Below are positions 62,336-64,000 of a stretch of DNA of 64,000 nt, one piece after another; within the stretch, counting starts at the first letter, position 1; each line of letters begins with the position of its first letter. This DNA is from SG8-41 sp963699525 (GTDB lineage Bacteria > Pseudomonadota > Gammaproteobacteria > Burkholderiales > SG8-41): positions 124,001 through 188,000 of the forward strand of contig CAVOUI010000013.1 of the NCBI GenBank assembly GCA_963699525.1, in the 5' to 3' direction. The notes beneath the pieces were generated by a model that saw only the letters and a program-made list of their open reading frames with translations, was not told where the DNA came from and searched no databases. Both the position numbers and the translations under genes were made by a program.

Positions 62336-63106
62336 GTGACACCCATTCTTGCGTTCGACATCGAGACGATTCCCGATGTCGAGGGGCTGCGCCGCCTCCA
62401 CGGGCTCGACGCGACGATTCCCGACAAAGGCGTCGCGGACATGGCGTTCCAGCTGCGCCGGCAGACCAGCGGGTCGGACTTCCTGCCGCTGCACTTGCAC
62501 CGGGTCATCGTCATCTCCTGCGCGCTGCGGGACCGCGACAGTTTCAAGGTGTGGTCGATCGGCGGCGAGAGCGAGGGCGAGCTGATCCAGCGCTTCTACG
62601 AGGGCATCGAGAAATACACGCCCCAGCTCGTGTCGTGGAACGGCGGCGGCTTCGATCTCCCGGTGCTGCACTATCGCGGCTTGATCCACCACGCGAAGGC
62701 GCCGCGCTATTGGGACACGGGAGAGGACAACCGCGAGTTCAAGTGGAACAACTACATCAGCCGCTACCACAACCGCCATCTCGACCTCATGGACCTGCTC
62801 TCGCTCTACCAGTTGCGCGCGGCCGCACCCTTGGGAGATCTGGCCCAGCTCATGGGGCTGCCCGGCAAGCTCGGGATGGAGGGCGCGGGCGTATGGAGCG
62901 CGTATCAGGCGGGCAAGATCGCCGAGATCCGCAACTACTGCGAGACCGATGTCGTCAATACTTTCCTGATCTTTCTCCGCTTCCAGCTGATGCGCGGCGC
63001 GCTGACGGAACAGCAATTCAAGGCTGAGAGCGCAGTCGTGCGTGCGACGCTCGGGAAATCACCCGAATCTCACTGGAAGGAATTCCTCTCCAAGTGGCGG
63101 GAGTAA
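62336..63106 (+). CDS. DnaQ/PolB-like 3'-5' exonuclease (DEDD superfamily)
   Basis: A 256-residue predicted 3'-5' exonuclease of the PolB-exo-like family. Exo I is ILAFDIETIPD, carrying the first Asp and Glu. Exo II lies around LVSWNGGGFDLPVLHYR. Exo III is the IRNYCETDVVNTFLIFLR region with its aspartate. No polymerase domain is attached, so it may act alone in repair or RNA processing. GTG 62336 starts 78 bases after cysM. Homologues near cysM are common, but the biological role is unresolved. Confidence 0.85.
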   Translation: MTPILAFDIETIPDVEGLRRLHGLDATIPDKGVADMAFQLRRQTSGSDFLPLHLHRVIVISCALRDRDSFKVWSIGGESEGELIQRFYEGIEKYTPQLVSWNGGGFDLPVLHYRGLIHHAKAPRYWDTGEDNREFKWNNYISRYHNRHLDLMDLLSLYQLRAAAPLGDLAQLMGLPGKLGMEGAGVWSAYQAGKIAEIRNYCETDVVNTFLIFLRFQLMRGALTEQQFKAESAVVRATLGKSPESHWKEFLSKWRE

Positions 63107-63117
63107 GGGCGAACACC

Positions 63118-64000
63118 GTGTCACGTCTCCGAATTGTCGCTATCGCGCTTGGCGTCGTGGGGGCGCTGCTTCTCGCGATCGTGCTCTACCTCGCTTTCGG
63201 AGACCTGAGCCGGCATAAGGGCCGCATTGAAGCTTTCGTCACGGAGAGAATCGGCCGGCCCTTCGCGATCGATGGAGCGTTCGAGCTCGAGGTGTTGCCG
63301 TCTGTGGCGATTCTCGCCGAACGCGTGCGCATCGGAAACGCGGAGTGGGGCTCGAAGCCGCAGATGCTCGAGGTCGGACGCTTCTCGGCGAAGATCGGTC
63401 TCTGGTCGCTGGTCTCGGGGCCGGTAGACGTCCGGTCGCTCGAACTGAGCGACGTTTCCGTTCTCCTGGAGAAGGGTCCTCAAGGCAGGGGCAACTGGGC
63501 CCTCGGCGACGCGAGCGCAACCGGTGAGGGTGCGGACGATCTTGGCCGGGAGGCCGCCGAAGTCCCCGCTGTCATCCAGCATGTCAAGCTCGACAACGTG
63601 CGTGTCACTTATCGCGAGCCGAAGACGCCGGACCGCGTTGCGCTCCTCGAGTCGTTCACGATCTCGTCGGGATCCGCCGGCCTGTTGGTGATCTCGGGAA
63701 AGGGGAGGCTCGACGACTATCCGGCCACCCTGGCGGGTGAGGTGGGACCTCTCACCGCACTCGTCTCCGGGCGGGACATTCGCATGGCGATCCAGGCCGC
63801 AATCGGAAACCTGCGGCTCGAGGTCAACGGCGGTCTCGGCCGGCTCAATCCGCTGGACGGCGCCGACCTCACCGTGAAGATCGAGAACCCGGACCTCGGC
63901 ACCATGCTCAAAAAGCTTCGCCTGCCGGTGTTCGCAACCGGCCCCTTGGGCGTCGACGCCCGGCTGAAGGACGCCGGCGAGCTGACCCGGCTCGATCTCG
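63118..64000 (+). CDS. AsmA family protein, N-terminal part (runs off the right edge)
   Basis: GTG 63118 starts VSRLRIVAIALGVVGALLLAIVLYLAFGDLSRHK, one N-terminal membrane anchor followed by IEAFVTERIGRPFAIDGAFELEVLPSVAI, the opening of AsmA-domain proteins. The chain continues as beta-strand repeats (KIGLWSLVSGPVDVRSLELSD) with no stop by base 64000. AsmA-like proteins are inner-membrane anchored and thought to carry phospholipids toward the outer membrane. It follows the exonuclease by 11 bases and may share its promoter. Only about 294 residues are visible; full-length proteins are longer. Confidence 0.88.
   Translation, partial: MSRLRIVAIALGVVGALLLAIVLYLAFGDLSRHKGRIEAFVTERIGRPFAIDGAFELEVLPSVAILAERVRIGNAEWGSKPQMLEVGRFSAKIGLWSLVSGPVDVRSLELSDVSVLLEKGPQGRGNWALGDASATGEGADDLGREAAEVPAVIQHVKLDNVRVTYREPKTPDRVALLESFTISSGSAGLLVISGKGRLDDYPATLAGEVGPLTALVSGRDIRMAIQAAIGNLRLEVNGGLGRLNPLDGADLTVKIENPDLGTMLKKLRLPVFATGPLGVDARLKDAGELTRLDL

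Overview
The window looks like chromosome of a GC-rich Gram-negative bacterium of the Betaproteobacteria, most like Burkholderiales. Three observations support this: the conserved block gyrA-serC-serA-pheA-hisC-tyrA-aroA-cmk-rpsA-ihfB-lapA-lapB-pyrF-rfaE-rfaD-cysM, the neighbouring ompA-like/mtaD/ubiG/gph operon, and several Bug/TctC periplasmic receptors, a family greatly expanded in that order. This placement is inferred from gene order and family content; no search was run.

Bases 1-29,400 are an accessory catabolic region. It holds CoA-transferases of several classes, two acyl-CoA dehydrogenases, an acyl-CoA ligase, a citryl-CoA-lyase-like protein, an OYE-type flavin reductase, an aldehyde dehydrogenase coupled to a two-subunit TPP decarboxylase, an amidase, MmgE/PrpD, RidA and a muconate-cycloisomerase-like lyase. 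Three tripartite-tricarboxylate receptors are present, but only one sits beside TctB/TctA permease genes. The overall theme is import of small organic acids and their breakdown through CoA thioesters; the substrates are not readable from the sequence.

Bases 29,400-40,600 hold redox, signalling and envelope genes. A FrnE/DsbA-family oxidoreductase has an in-frame TGA exactly at the first cysteine of its CPWC active site, making it a candidate selenoprotein, and it is translationally coupled to a membrane Ser/Thr kinase ending in two EF-hands. A minus-strand run follows with GST, alpha/beta hydrolase, a DUF6962-like membrane protein, a GIDE-like protein with an EF-hand, and LemA. Then come a DUF4139 protein, an FMN alpha-hydroxyacid dehydrogenase, a DUF2726 protein, a trypsin-like protease with TPRs and a cold-shock protein with a good promoter, long leader and terminator.

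Bases 40,650-64,000 are core genome: tmRNA (minus strand), gph, ubiG, mtaD and an OmpA-like lipoprotein on the minus strand, then from gyrA onward a nearly continuous plus-strand series for serine, aromatic amino acids, cytidylate and pyrimidine, translation, nucleoid, LPS control, heptose synthesis and cysteine, ending in an exonuclease and a truncated AsmA-like gene.

At least eight genes carry apparent single-base frameshifts, and tctB alone has four mutually compensating ones. That pattern suggests consensus-sequence errors in part of the assembly. It must be weighed when judging the two in-frame TGA codons, although those are substitutions rather than indels.
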